64,000 nucleotides of DNA. Source: Siccirubricoccus sp. G192. Lineage in GTDB: Bacteria > Pseudomonadota > Alphaproteobacteria > Acetobacterales > Acetobacteraceae. Location of the stretch: the NCBI RefSeq assembly GCF_019084075.1, contig NZ_JAHREN010000001.1:1089501-1153500 (forward strand), given 5' to 3'. The translations under genes were made by a program, and so were the position numbers. The notes below the pieces were generated by a model. It saw nothing but the letters and a program-made list of their open reading frames with translations. It was not told the DNA's origin and searched no databases. The number at the start of each line of letters is the position of its first letter. The first letter of the stretch is position 1. Below, piece by piece: positions 8,754 to 17,278 of the stretch.

Positions 8754-9736
8754 GGCAGCAGGCTGGTATCGACCGCCTGGGTGGGGTCCCAGGCCGGGTC
8801 CAGTTGCAGGCTCTCCGCCACCACCTTCCAGGTGAAGGCCAGCCGCTCCGGGTCGAAGCGACCGAGGCCGGTCTGCCGCTCATGGTCGTTGAAGACGAAG
8901 CCCATGGTGGCGCGGAGCGAGCCTTCGCAGTCGTCCTGCTCCACCTCCGGATTGCGCTGTACATGCAGCTTGCAGGCTTCCGCCTGGTTGGCATTGGCCC
9001 ATTCGAAGCTCTTCTGCGCCCCGCGCAAGAAGCGGCGCACCAGGTCAGGGTTCTGCTGGATCAGCTCATCTGTTGCAATGAGGGAGGCGGCGTAGATGGC
9101 AAAGCCGGTCTCGACGAAGGGCAGGACGACAATCTCCTCCCCCGCCCGGCGCGCCGCCTTGTTTTGGTAGTACCAGTGCATGGAATAGAAGGGCGCGGCA
9201 TCCACCCGCTTGCTGATCAGCATCGCCGCCATGGCGGAGGCATCGGTATTGACCCAGGTGATGCGGCTCGGGTCCGTGCCGGAGCGGCGGGCGACTTCCG
9301 GGAAATACAGGCGGTGGCTGTTGCCGGGGGTGATCGCGATGCGCTTGCCCTCCAGCCCCCGGAAATTGGTGATGCCGGAACTGCGCAGCACGAAGAGCGA
9401 GTGCGGCGAATGGGTGTAGACCGCGGATATGGAGCGCACGGGCACGTTCTGCCGGGCGCGCGCCGCCAACACTGCACCGATGTCGGCCACGCCGAACTGT
9501 GCGGCGCCTGCCGCAACCTTGTTCACGGTGTCGCCCGAGCCGTAGCCGCGAGTGATCGACAGGACGATGCCCTGTTCGCGCCAGAAGCCGCGGGCGAGGC
9601 CGGCGAAATAGGCGGCGTGCTCGCCCGTCGGGATCCAGTCGAGTTGCAGCAGCGCGCGATCCTCCGCGCTCGCGGGCCGGGTGGCGGCAAGAAGCAGCAC
9701 GCACAATCCGGTCGCGATGGCCTTGCGTACCATCAT
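8750..9736 (-). CDS. NMT1/THI5-like ABC transporter substrate-binding protein
   Basis: A protein of about 328 residues with a signal peptide (MMVRKAIATGLCVLLLAATRP, cleavage after SA). It belongs to the NMT1/THI5-like family: ALLQLDWIPTGEHAAYFAGL and GFWREQGIVLSITRGYGSGD match the usual start of pyrimidine, riboflavin or sulfonate binders, and FGVADIGAVLAARA is the conserved ligand-gate region. The start at 9736 (or 9733) is favoured by GGGAGG just upstream on the coding strand. It is the first gene of the operon, with the ATPase overlapping it by four bases. Together with the terminal amidohydrolase it suggests scavenging of a nitrogenous ring compound. Confidence 0.88.
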   Translation of the reverse strand: MMVRKAIATGLCVLLLAATRPASAEDRALLQLDWIPTGEHAAYFAGLARGFWREQGIVLSITRGYGSGDTVNKVAAGAAQFGVADIGAVLAARARQNVPVRSISAVYTHSPHSLFVLRSSGITNFRGLEGKRIAITPGNSHRLYFPEVARRSGTDPSRITWVNTDASAMAAMLISKRVDAAPFYSMHWYYQNKAARRAGEEIVVLPFVETGFAIYAASLIATDELIQQNPDLVRRFLRGAQKSFEWANANQAEACKLHVQRNPEVEQDDCEGSLRATMGFVFNDHERQTGLGRFDPERLAFTWKVVAESLQLDPAWDPTQAVDTSLLP

Positions 9737-9886
9737 GGCCTCCCGTCCGCCACGTCCGCGCGGTGTGCGGCACGTTTCGGGCCCGCCCAGGATCAGACGC
9801 CGTTTTCGCCCCCGCTGCAAGCTGGATCGGATTTGTTCATGTCCGCTTCGCTCGGGTTTGGCCATTTCCTGAGCCTGGGATGGTCG

Positions 9887-11358
9887 ACGAGACCGTCCAG
9901 AAGCTGGGGGGCTGCTATGTTCGCCGCTGGCGGTTGTGGGGCGGGGACACGATGCGGTGGTGGATCATGCTGGAGCTGGCCGGGCTCGACGGTACGCCGC
10001 AGCGGCATGAGGTCGGCTCTGGCGAGCGCATCTCAACTGGGCATACCGCAGCGATGCTGGGCCTCGACCTGGAGGAGAGCAAGGCCATCCTGGCCGCGGT
10101 GCAGTGCCATCTGGTCGCGGCGCAGGTGGACGAACACTGCCGCAGCCGGCGCCGCTGCGACCGGTGCGGGGCGCAGCGCCCGCTCAAAGACCGGCGGCCA
10201 CGGCGATTGATCTCGCTGTTCGGGGTGGTGGAGGTGCGTGCCCCCCCCGCTTCGATCCATGCCGGTGCGGTGTCGCCTGCCGGCGCTCGATCACGCCCGT
10301 GGCGGAGATCATGCCCGACCGTTGCACGCCGGAGTATGAGCGCGTTGTTGCCGCCATGGGTGCCGCGCTACCCTACCGCCGAGCCCTGAAGCTGTTGGGC
10401 GAGTTCTTCCCGCTGAGGAATGCCCCCGCGGTCGAGACTACGCGGCAGCGGACCCTGCGGGTTGGTGCCCGGCTCGAGCGCGCGACACTCGCGCCTCCTC
10501 AACCGCCCGCCGCGGTACCTGAGGCGAGCTCGATTGCGCTCGGCATTGACGGCGGCCACGTGCGGTCGGTGCGCCGCTACCAGGTGCGCTCCTTCGAGGT
10601 CTTTGTTGCCCAGATCAGCGGCGACGAGGGCAAGTCTGTCGTGTTCAGCAGCGTGCAGGCCGAGGCGGACCGGCAGCAACAACAGTTGCGGGGTGTGCTG
10701 CTCCGCCTCGGCGCGACGCCGCGAACGCCAGTCACCATCCTGAGTGATGGCGCCGATGGGCCGCGCTCGCTCGGTGAGGCAGTCTGCATCGGTCCGACCA
10801 ACCATGTGCTCGACTGGTTTCATCTTGCCATGCGCATCCAGCATGTGGCGCAGGCGGCCAAGGGATGGCCTGCCGACACGCCGGGCGAGCGCGAGGACGG
10901 CGCGCGGCTGGCCGACGCGGTCGAGCGCATCCGATGGCGTCTCTGGCACGGCCAGGTGCGGCGCGCGCTCGATCTCATCGGCGAGACACTGGCGTGGCTC
11001 GAGGGCATGCCCGACGCGGCACCAGCCGCCGCTGCGAAGGTGACGGCTTTACGGCGAGGGCTCGAGACCTACGTCGCCGGGCAGGCCGACCTGATCATAG
11101 ACTACGCGACGGCACGGCGCAGCGGCGAGCCGATCTCGACGGCGACCACGGAGAGCACGGTGCAGTGGCTGCTGCACCGTCGGATGGGCGCCAACCAGCA
11201 GATGCGATGGTCGCCAAGGGGCGCACATTGGATGCTGAAGGTCCGCACCGCCGTTGCGAATGACACCCTTGCCAAGGACCATGTCGCCGCCGAGCAGTGG
11301 GCCCGCCGGCCGTTCCGCCCAACAGCGTAAGACCCCCCCAGGTTCTGGACGGTCTCGT
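9887..11358 (+). mobile_element. ISKra4-family insertion sequence, about 1.47 kb
   Basis: The ends form inverted repeats: ACGAGACCGTCCAGAAGCTG at 9887 and, read inward from 11358, ACGAGACCGTCCAGAACCTG, each followed by a G run. One transposase gene fills the inside. No clear target duplication is seen in the bases just outside. The element separates the ABC/amidohydrolase operon from the small TPR-like gene. Confidence 0.75.
9952..11330 (+). pseudogene. ISKra4-family transposase, frameshifted at a C8 run
   Basis: The front part (MRWWIMLELAGLDGTPQRHE...CRSRRRCDRCGAQRPLKDR...LFGVVEVRAP) is in one frame. The rest (PRFDPCRCG...SSIALGIDGGHVRSV...SDGADGPRSLG...VLDWFHLAMRIQHVAQAA...STVQWLLHRRMGANQQMRWS) continues in the -1 frame. 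The change falls at eight C residues near 10241-10248. The catalytic core with the first Asp (LGIDGGH) and the DWFH block is intact. The break may be a one-base loss, an assembly error, or a frameshift used by the element; sequence alone does not decide. If the frames are joined the protein is of normal family length, about 460 residues. Confidence 0.8.
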
Positions 11359-11503
11359 GGCCGCAGAGGTGGAAGCCCTAAAAGCGCGCATTCAGCCGCA
11401 CGCATAAAACTTTTAGTTGCAATACATTCCTGGAGCCGGACTTATGGGACGTATCTAATCTGGTTCGATATTAACCTGTCCCTCGAGGCAAAGGATTATT
11501 GCG

Positions 11504-11800
11504 ATGGCCCACCGTCTGTCGCCGGCCGATGCGCCGGAGTTCATGCGCGACGGCATAGTGGCACGGCAAAGCGGCAACAGGCTGGCTGCCGTGCGATATT
11601 TCAAAGCAGCCGTGGCAGCCGATCCTAAAGGCCGCCAGGCACGGATAGAGCTCGCCCAGGAACTGGCAGCTCTTGGTCATCACGACGCAGGCGAGGCCGT
11701 GTTGCGGCGTGTTCTCGGTCGACGGGCTACGCGTAAGCGCAACGGCAGCGGCAGCGGCAGCGACGTTGATGGAGGGGCTCAGCGCCTTGCCGCAGCCTAG
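11504..11800 (+). CDS. Small TPR-like protein
   Basis: A 98-residue protein. Its middle, RQSGNRLAAVRYFKAAVAAD followed by PKGRQARIELAQELAALGHH, reads as one and a half tetratricopeptide-like helical hairpins (A..Y....A...P....A). The tail is low-complexity (GSGSGSD) and ends AQRLAAA. A diverged second copy, frameshifted, lies at 63405-63660 on the other strand. The two share the protein, its C-terminus and about 110 bases of upstream DNA, so this is a real gene family and not a chance ORF. ATG is preceded by GAGGCAAAGG. No function can be assigned; a protein-protein interaction role is a guess from the fold. Confidence 0.65.
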   Translation: MAHRLSPADAPEFMRDGIVARQSGNRLAAVRYFKAAVAADPKGRQARIELAQELAALGHHDAGEAVLRRVLGRRATRKRNGSGSGSDVDGGAQRLAAA

Positions 11801-12100
11801 AGGGTGAACCGCAACCCTTATGACGCTCCTACCAGCACCGCCGATCCACCGCTCGCCGGAGGTGGCCGAGCAGAAAGACCCATGAGGCGGCCCGACCGTC
11901 TGGTGCCGTGGGGCTCACATCGAGTGCATGAGGGGGTACGCACACCTGCGGCCTGTTGGTGGGAACGGCACCCGCTGGACGGGCAGGCGTTCGCCGTTGG
12001 GACCATGATGCGGCAGCATGTGCCAGGCCGATACCTGGCTGGATGAGGGCCGCCTGCCGGACCACAGGAAGGCAGCGGCGAAAGTAGAAGGTAAGCCAGG
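11801..12100 (+). other. Intergenic stretch without a supported gene
   Basis: Between the TPR-like gene and the next pair of small genes I see only short open frames on both strands with no family resemblance and no credible ribosome-binding site. It may hold the promoter of the 12101 gene pair, but I could not pick out clear -35 and -10 boxes. Confidence 0.4.
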
Positions 12101-12418
12101 GTGAACGATCAGGACATGCCGCCACCGAAGCCCAGACTCTCCTCCACGGAGCGGCGGGCGCGGGACGCAGATCGGCTTGCGGCGCTGCGCCTGCGGATGG
12201 CCATCGGCCGAGTGTTGGAAGAGAGAGGAATCGAAGCCGCCGCCGAGACGGTTGGCACAATCCTCGGGATCTCAGCGCACGAGGCGGAGAGGCTGCTGAT
12301 CCGGCGGCAATGGCGTGAAGGCGACGTGCGGCTCCTCGAGATCGCTGCCGTCCGGCTAGGAGTGCCGGCCACCACCCCGCACCCGACCGGGCCGGAGATA
12401 CCGGAGGGCGGCGTGTGA
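12101..12418 (+). CDS. Hypothetical protein with possible helix-turn-helix
   Basis: A 105-residue protein opening with GTG (ATG at 12116 is an alternative). The middle segment LRMAIGRVLEERGIEAAAETVG followed by TILGISAHEAERLLIRRQW resembles a small helix-turn-helix, with the last helix EAERLLIRRQWREGD. The C-terminus (TTPHPTGPEIPEGGV) is probably disordered. The stop overlaps the ATG of the next gene by four bases, so the two are co-translated. I do not recognise the family. GC-rich third positions agree with a real gene. Confidence 0.6.
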   Translation: MNDQDMPPPKPRLSSTERRARDADRLAALRLRMAIGRVLEERGIEAAAETVGTILGISAHEAERLLIRRQWREGDVRLLEIAAVRLGVPATTPHPTGPEIPEGGV

Positions 12419-12708
12419 CGGCTAGGGACGAGGTCACGGTCCGGGATCGCCTGCGGCGGGCGCTGCTGGCCTTCCAGGCCGGCCAGGAGCATCTGCTGGC
12501 GGCCCATCGCAAGCTGAAGGGCCTGCCGGCAGCCGAAGTCGAGGCGTTCTGGGCCGGACCAGGCCTGCGGATGGAGCAGGGCCTGCTCGCCGCCTCGGCG
12601 GAGGTGGATGCCGCGTTCAAGGGGTTCTCCGCGGCCGGGCTGGTGGCGGACGCGGCCGATCGGCACCGGGTCACCGAGGCACGCCGGCATCTTACGGACG
12701 GCGGATGA
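12415..12708 (+). CDS. Hypothetical protein, coupled to the upstream gene
   Basis: A 97-residue, mostly helical protein: RDRLRRALLAFQAGQEHLLA, AHRKLKGLPAAEVEAF, then LLAASAEVDAAFKGF. The heptad-like spacing suggests a coiled-coil or helical bundle. It begins inside the stop codon of the preceding gene (ATGA), so the pair probably acts together. No signal peptide or membrane segment is seen. The function is unknown. Confidence 0.6.
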   Translation: MTARDEVTVRDRLRRALLAFQAGQEHLLAAHRKLKGLPAAEVEAFWAGPGLRMEQGLLAASAEVDAAFKGFSAAGLVADAADRHRVTEARRHLTDGG

Positions 12709-12757
12709 CCGGCTTGGATCGGTGGTGGTCTAGGCCCAATACCGTTGACTTAAGCCT

Positions 12758-13120
12758 GTCTTCCGGCATCTCGCCCGTCCCTTCGCCACGCCCGGCGCCA
12801 CAGGGGCGTGGTATCGCGGCCGCCGGCTGGTCAGCCTGGACTGTACCACCCTCGACCTGCTGGACACGCCCGAACTCAAGGGCCGCTATGGCCGACCGAG
12901 CGCCTCACGTGGGGTCAGCGGCTTCCCGCAGCGGCGCCTGCTGGGGCTGGCTGAATGCCGCACGAACGCGGTCTTCGCGGTAGCGCTCGACCGCTACGAC
13001 GTCAGCGAGCTCGACCTGGCGCCGCCGCTGCTGGAGCAGCTGCGCCCCGAGATGCTGTGCCTGACCGGCCGCGCCTTCGTCGGCTTCGCGCTGTGGGGCG
13101 CCGCGATGGCCTATGCTGCC
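12758..13120 (+). pseudogene. IS4-family transposase fragment
   Basis: Reading from 12758 gives VFRHLARPFATPGATGAWYR, then GRRLVSLDCTTLDLLDTPEL, FPQRRLLGLAECRTNAVFAV and LRPEMLCLTGRAFVGFALW. This matches the centre of IS4-type transposases (usual forms LDGTTLDVADT, FPQ.RLV.L.ECGTHA and L.DR.F.GF.LW). Both termini are missing. The second Asp position reads LTGR instead of LADR, so it has also decayed by point mutation. The sensor kinase gene starts right after it. Confidence 0.7.
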
Positions 13121-13232
13121 TCAACGCACCTATGCCCCCGGCGATTGTGGCCTTCCGCCCTATCCTCAACTACGCTGCTTCCGGGAACCACCCGGATCGA
13201 GAGGATGCCCCGAGTCTCCCGACGGCTGTCGC

Positions 13233-15074
13233 ATGACTAAGGAGGCCGAGCTCCAGACCGAGCGGGTCAGGGCCGCCTTCGAGCAGATCCCGGTCGCCGC
13301 GCTTGCCACGATGACGAACGCGGCGCTCATGGTCGCGGTCCTTGTGGCGGACGGGCAGGGCAGTGGCACCTACACGTGGCTAGGCGCGGCCGTGCTCGTC
13401 GCGGCGGCCCGGCTCGCCGCCTGGTGGGCATACCGCCGCGCCGGACCAGCGATCGCGCAGCACCGGCGCTGGTCTGCCACCAGCATCTGCGGCGCGCTCG
13501 CCGCCGGGCTGCTCTGGGGCGGGGGCTCGGTCCTGCTGTTCCCCCAGACCGAGATCCACCAGCTGTTCTGGGCGTTCGTGATCGCCGGCATGTGCGCCGG
13601 TGCCGCCGCGCTGCACTACGCGCACCTCCCGAGCGCCCTCGCCTTCATCATCCCCGCCGGCGGCCTCCTGGCCATTCGGTTTGCCCTGGAGGGCTCGGGA
13701 CGCCGGTTCGCCGCGGCCGCCATGATCGGCGTGTTCCTCGTCGTGCTCGTCGTGACCGTCAGGCGCTCGAGCCGGTACTTCGGCGAGACCTTGCGGCTGC
13801 GCCTCGACCTCGCGGAGCGCACGCGCGAGCTGGACGTCAGCAACGCCAAGCTGCGGACAGAGATGGCGGAGCACCGCGCCACGGAGGCGAGCCTACGCCA
13901 TGCCCAGAAGATGGAGGCGGTGGGGCAGCTCGCCGGCGGCATCGCACACGACTTCAACAACGTCCTGCAAGCGGTTTCCGGTGGCATCGGCCTGATCCAC
14001 CGCCGCGCCGGTGACAGAGCGGCCGTCGAGCGCCTGACCGGCATGGTGGAGGAGGCGGCCCGGCGCGGCGCCTCCGTCACCCGGCGCCTGCTGGCCTTCT
14101 CGCGCCGCGAGGAGCTGCGCCCGGCCGCCCTGGACGCCGGCGAGCTCCTGGGCGGCCTGCGGGAGGTGCTGTCGGCCACGCTCGGGCCCCGGATCCGGGT
14201 GGAGGTGGAGGCGGAGCCCGGCCTGCCGCCTGTGCTGGCCGACCGCGGCCAGCTTGAGACGGTGCTGGTCAACCTGGCCACCAACGCGCGCGACGCGATG
14301 CCGGACGGGGGCACGCTCACGCTGTCTACCCGCATGCACCGGGCAGGAGGCGAAGGCGGCCCCGGCTGTCTCAAGGGAGCCGGCCCGTACGTGCACCTCG
14401 CGATCGCCGACACCGGCCAGGGAATGAGCGCGGACACGCTCGCGCGGGCGTCCGAACCCTTCTTCACGACCAAGCCCCAGGGTCAGGGCACTGGGCTTGG
14501 GCTGGCCATGGCGCGGAGCTTCGCCAAGGGGTCGGGCGGGGCGTTGGCCATTGCCAGCGAGCCGGGCCAGGGCACAACAGTGTCGCTCTGGCTGCCGGTC
14601 ACCGACCGGGAGCCGAGCCATCATCCCAGTCCCGCGTCGGCGGACTGGATGCCTCCGCCCGCCGGGCAAGGCCGGCGCCCCCGCGTGCTCCTGGTGGACG
14701 ACGAGCCGGTCGTGCGCGAGGTACTAGCGGCCCAGCTCGGGGAGATGGGATACGAGGTGGCGGAAGGCGGGGACGGCGCGGCCGCGCTCGACCTGTTGGA
14801 CCGGGGCGCGCCCTTTGACATCCTCGTCAGCGACCTGGCGATGCCGGGGATGGACGGGGTCGCCCTGATCCGGGCGGCGCAGGGCCGTCGCCCCGGCCTG
14901 CCCGCGATCCTGGTCACCGGCTACGCTGGCGATGCGGCCGCGCTCGCCGTTGGCGCGGCCGTCGACGGCACCTTCGCCCTGTTGCGCGAGCCTGTCACCG
15001 CGCAGCAGCTCGCAGACCAGGTCGCGGCATCGCTCGCCACCGCGCCAGCGGCTCGGCTCGAGCGAACCGTCTGA
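13233..15074 (+). CDS. Membrane hybrid sensor histidine kinase with receiver domain
   Basis: A 613-residue protein. Residues 20-180 contain five to six hydrophobic segments (for example TYTWLGAAVLVAAARLAAWW, FAAAAMIGVFLVVLVVTV) forming a membrane sensor without an obvious extracytoplasmic domain. A short coiled-coil linker (190-225) leads to the HisKA domain with the phosphoacceptor His239 in GGIAHDFNN. The HATPase part shows the N-box NLATNARDAMPDGG, G1 ADTGQGM, F-box FFTTK and G2 GTGLGLAM. A C-terminal receiver follows, with acidic residues in VLLVDDEP and the phosphorylatable Asp in ILVSDLAMPGMDG. No output regulator is adjacent. The start ATG is followed by TKEAELQTE; an upstream in-frame extension is IS remnant. 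The ligand is unknown. Confidence 0.88.
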   Translation: MTKEAELQTERVRAAFEQIPVAALATMTNAALMVAVLVADGQGSGTYTWLGAAVLVAAARLAAWWAYRRAGPAIAQHRRWSATSICGALAAGLLWGGGSVLLFPQTEIHQLFWAFVIAGMCAGAAALHYAHLPSALAFIIPAGGLLAIRFALEGSGRRFAAAAMIGVFLVVLVVTVRRSSRYFGETLRLRLDLAERTRELDVSNAKLRTEMAEHRATEASLRHAQKMEAVGQLAGGIAHDFNNVLQAVSGGIGLIHRRAGDRAAVERLTGMVEEAARRGASVTRRLLAFSRREELRPAALDAGELLGGLREVLSATLGPRIRVEVEAEPGLPPVLADRGQLETVLVNLATNARDAMPDGGTLTLSTRMHRAGGEGGPGCLKGAGPYVHLAIADTGQGMSADTLARASEPFFTTKPQGQGTGLGLAMARSFAKGSGGALAIASEPGQGTTVSLWLPVTDREPSHHPSPASADWMPPPAGQGRRPRVLLVDDEPVVREVLAAQLGEMGYEVAEGGDGAAALDLLDRGAPFDILVSDLAMPGMDGVALIRAAQGRRPGLPAILVTGYAGDAAALAVGAAVDGTFALLREPVTAQQLADQVAASLATAPAARLERTV

Positions 15075-15084
15075 CGGGCCTAGA

Positions 15085-16188
15085 CATGTTGTTGCACGGG
15101 TCGCCCAGTCCGGGGCGGTTGGGTAAGCTGGGGAGGAGGGTGAGCCCTCGATTGAGGGGAACCCGCGATGCCGTTCAAGTCGAATGCTGCTCGCCGGCAC
15201 CATATTCCGGCCCAGCGCCAGAAGGTCATCAACTGGGCCGAGTACGATGCCGGCCTGCGGGCTCGCGGCAGCCTCACCGTGTGGTTCACAGCCGAGGCTA
15301 TCGCGGGCTGGCGGGCCGAGGCGCGCGTTGGCCGAGGTGGTCAGCCGAAGTACTCGGCCTTGGCGATCGCAACTGCCTTGACGCTGCGGGCCGTGTTCCG
15401 CCTGGCGCTGCGTCAAACCGAGGGCCTGATCGGCTCCATCCTTGCCCTGCTTGGCCTTGAGCTCGCCGTGCCGGACCACTCCACCCTCAGTCGTCGGGCC
15501 GAGACGCTGCAGGTGCCGCGGCCGAGGACGGGCAGCCGGCCAGTGCACCTGCTGGTCGACAGCACTGGCCTACGGCTGTGCGGTCCCGGCGAATGGCTGG
15601 AGGAGAAGCATGGCAGCAAGCGGCGCCGGGCCTGGAAGATGCTCCACCTTGCGACGGACGCCGACACCGGCCAGATCGTCGCCTCGGTGCTGACCGAGAG
15701 GGATGCCGACGATGGCTCGCAGGTCGGCCCCTTGCTCGACCGGGTTGATGGTTCCGTGGTGTCCTTCATCGGCGATGGTGCCCACGACCGAGACGATGTT
15801 TACGCCGAGGTCGCAGCGCGTCATCCAGATGCCGACGTCATCGTGCCACCACGCGCGAACGCGGTGCCGAGTACAGCGGCTGGGACCACGCCGACCCAGC
15901 GAGATGTGCATCTGCGATGTATCGCCGAGCGCGGTCGCATGGGCTGGCAGCGAGCGTCGGGGTACAATTGGCGTGCTCTGGTGGAAGCCGATGTCTCGCG
16001 CTGGAAGCGCGTCATTGGAGATAGGCTACGCTCGCAAACGAAGGGGCGACAAGCAACCGAAATGGCCATCGCCACCAACGTCCTGAACCGGATGCTGGAC
16101 CTCGGGCGGCCGAAGTACATCCGGATCACATGACCCCGCACGAGGCAGGGATCGACGCGTCCATACCGTCGACCGATGCAACACGATG
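15085..16188 (+). mobile_element. IS5-family element, copy 1 (1104 bp)
   Basis: Imperfect inverted repeats bound it: CATGTTGTTGCACGGGTCG at the left and, read inward from the right end, CATCGTGTTGCATCGGTCG. Copies 2 (17279-18382) and 3 (46660-47763) have exactly the same length and ends, which fixes the boundaries. A possible 3-bp duplication (AGA) flanks this copy. It sits directly behind the sensor kinase stop codon. Confidence 0.9.
15168..16133 (+). CDS. IS5-family transposase (copy 1)
   Basis: A 321-residue intact transposase. An N-terminal helical region (INWAEYDAGLRARGSLTVWF, YSALAIATALTLRAVFRLAL) is followed by the DDE core: Asp in HLLVDSTGLRL, KMLHLATDADTGQIVAS, Asp in FIGDGAHDRDDVY and the Glu segment LVEADVSRWKRVIGD. 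The product is identical to that of copy 2 and differs from copy 3 by one residue (K instead of N in RSQTKGRQ). The spacing from the left end to the ATG (about 83 bases) holds AGGGGAACC as ribosome-binding site. Near-identity of copies implies recent activity. Confidence 0.92.
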   Translation: MPFKSNAARRHHIPAQRQKVINWAEYDAGLRARGSLTVWFTAEAIAGWRAEARVGRGGQPKYSALAIATALTLRAVFRLALRQTEGLIGSILALLGLELAVPDHSTLSRRAETLQVPRPRTGSRPVHLLVDSTGLRLCGPGEWLEEKHGSKRRRAWKMLHLATDADTGQIVASVLTERDADDGSQVGPLLDRVDGSVVSFIGDGAHDRDDVYAEVAARHPDADVIVPPRANAVPSTAAGTTPTQRDVHLRCIAERGRMGWQRASGYNWRALVEADVSRWKRVIGDRLRSQTKGRQATEMAIATNVLNRMLDLGRPKYIRIT

Positions 16189-16319
16189 AGACAGCGAGGT
16201 ACGGGCTGAGCCAGGCGAGAAAGCTGGGAGGCAGGTGGAGGGCGGGGTGGGCCATGGCGGACCTGCTGGGCTACGGTGAGGCCGCAGGTCTCAACGGGTC
16301 ACGGCCGGGGAGGATTGCC

Positions 16320-16598
16320 ATGGCGGCGGACGATCCGGTGCTGCAGCAGATCGCGGCCTATCCCTGGCCACGCGGCGGCCTACAAGCGCGGCGTATCCGC
16401 GGCGGCTACACCCTGACCTCCGTCCGTATGGGCGCGCCCGTGGCCAGGCTGAAGCCGCTCCCGTCCGATGGTCGTGTCGAGGTTCTCTGGTGGCGCCGCG
16501 ATGCCTGGGGCCGCACTGGATCGTTCGGCGCCGTCCTGCCCATCAGCGACGCCCTGGCTTTCATCGCGGCAGAACCGGCGTTCTGGATCCGCGCCTAA
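16320..16598 (+). CDS. Hypothetical protein (92 aa)
   Basis: A 92-residue protein beginning MAADDPVLQQIAAYPWPRGG and ending FIAAEPAFWIRA. The ATG at 16320 is preceded by GGGGAGGATT, a strong Shine-Dalgarno; the open frame extends further upstream into IS DNA, which I reject. Composition (many Trp/Arg, RVEVLWWRRDAWGRTGSFG) suggests a small beta-rich domain. There is no signal peptide and no family I recognise. It stands alone between an IS5 copy and an IS5 remnant. Confidence 0.6.
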   Translation: MAADDPVLQQIAAYPWPRGGLQARRIRGGYTLTSVRMGAPVARLKPLPSDGRVEVLWWRRDAWGRTGSFGAVLPISDALAFIAAEPAFWIRA

Positions 16599-16694
16599 CC
16601 TCTCAACGCCGTGAAATGGCCAAAGTCGAGCCCATTTCGTTAGGTCCGGCCGACCTTCGCGCCGGCCGGGTCGAGGGCTGAGGCGCCCATGGCC

Positions 16695-16920
16695 CTCGAT
16701 CGTCTCGCCTGGGCCTTGGGCGTGCTCCGCTGGACCGTGCCCGTCCTCGCCGAGGCCGAGGAGGTGATCGAGGGCTGGCGAGCCGAGGTGCGCACCGGCC
16801 GAGGCGGCGATCCGAAGTACTCGAACCTGGCGATCACCATCGCCCTGACGCTGCGCAGCCTGAAGGCCTACTCGGCTCCACCCTTGCACTGCTTGGCCTT
16901 GACCTCAACGCGACAGCTTG
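16695..16920 (+). pseudogene. Diverged IS5-family transposase remnant
   Basis: VIEGWRAEVRTGRGGDPKYS followed by NLAITIALTLRSLKAYS aligns with AIAGWRAEARVGRGGQPKYS and ALAIATALTLRAVFRLA of the intact IS5 copies, so this is the N-terminal part of a related but different IS5 member. The frame then degenerates and no catalytic core remains. It predates the recent IS5 copies on both sides. Confidence 0.65.
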
Positions 16921-16979
16921 AAAGGCAGCGTGCAGCCCCTTAGCTTTGCGCAAGCTTGCGCAAACATGACGAGGCGCCC

Positions 16980-17228
16980 GTGGGCTATAACCATTCCGCG
17001 CCAAAACGGCCCGTAAATCTCAACCTAAACTCTGATTTGGTCGAACAAAGCAAGGTCGGCGTCGATAATTTCTCGGCCTATGTAGAAGAACTCCTGGCCG
17101 CGGATCTGGCCCACCGAGAAGCCCGGGCGGATGCAGAAAGGGCCCGCACCGAGGCGGCCCTGGAGGGCTTCGCTGCCCTCTACCGCGAACACGGCAGCCT
17201 TTCGGAGGAGTTGGAGACGGCCCCGTGA
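16980..17228 (+). CDS. ccdA: CcdA-family antitoxin
   Basis: About 82 residues starting with GTG (GYNHSAPKRPVNLNLNSDLV). A TTG at 16956 is a longer option. The N-terminal KRPVNLNLNSDLVEQSK is the ribbon-helix-helix DNA-binding part of CcdA-type antitoxins, and FSAYVEELLAADLAHREARA is the second helix and linker. The acidic, disordered tail would bind and neutralise CcdB. The stop codon overlaps the GTG of a ccdB start, the usual operon order. That toxin gene is cut off after about 18 codons by an IS5 copy, leaving an orphan antitoxin that may still autoregulate. Confidence 0.75.
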   Translation: MGYNHSAPKRPVNLNLNSDLVEQSKVGVDNFSAYVEELLAADLAHREARADAERARTEAALEGFAALYREHGSLSEELETAP

Positions 17229-17278
17229 GTGCGGCGCAATTCGGCGTCCACCGCAATCCGTCCAGAAGCACCGCCAGA
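17225..17278 (+). pseudogene. ccdB: ccdB toxin gene, 5' end only, cut by IS5
   Basis: GTG at 17225 overlaps the ccdA stop (GTGA) and encodes MSAAQFGVHRNPSRSTAR before the IS5 end at 17279. CcdB proteins begin with a close match (M.QFDVHRN), so this is the beginning of the toxin. No continuation of CcdB is found on the far side of the element (18383 onward), so the rest was deleted together with or after the insertion. CcdB is known to poison DNA gyrase; this stub cannot. Confidence 0.65.

Noticed and set aside
15085..16188. AGA as a true target duplication of IS5 copy 1
   Set aside because: Three bases can match by chance, and copies 2 and 3 show no duplication, so I mention it only as possible.
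16176..16319. An N-terminal extension of the gene at 16320
   Set aside because: It starts inside the IS5 end and the strong ribosome-binding site is at 16320.
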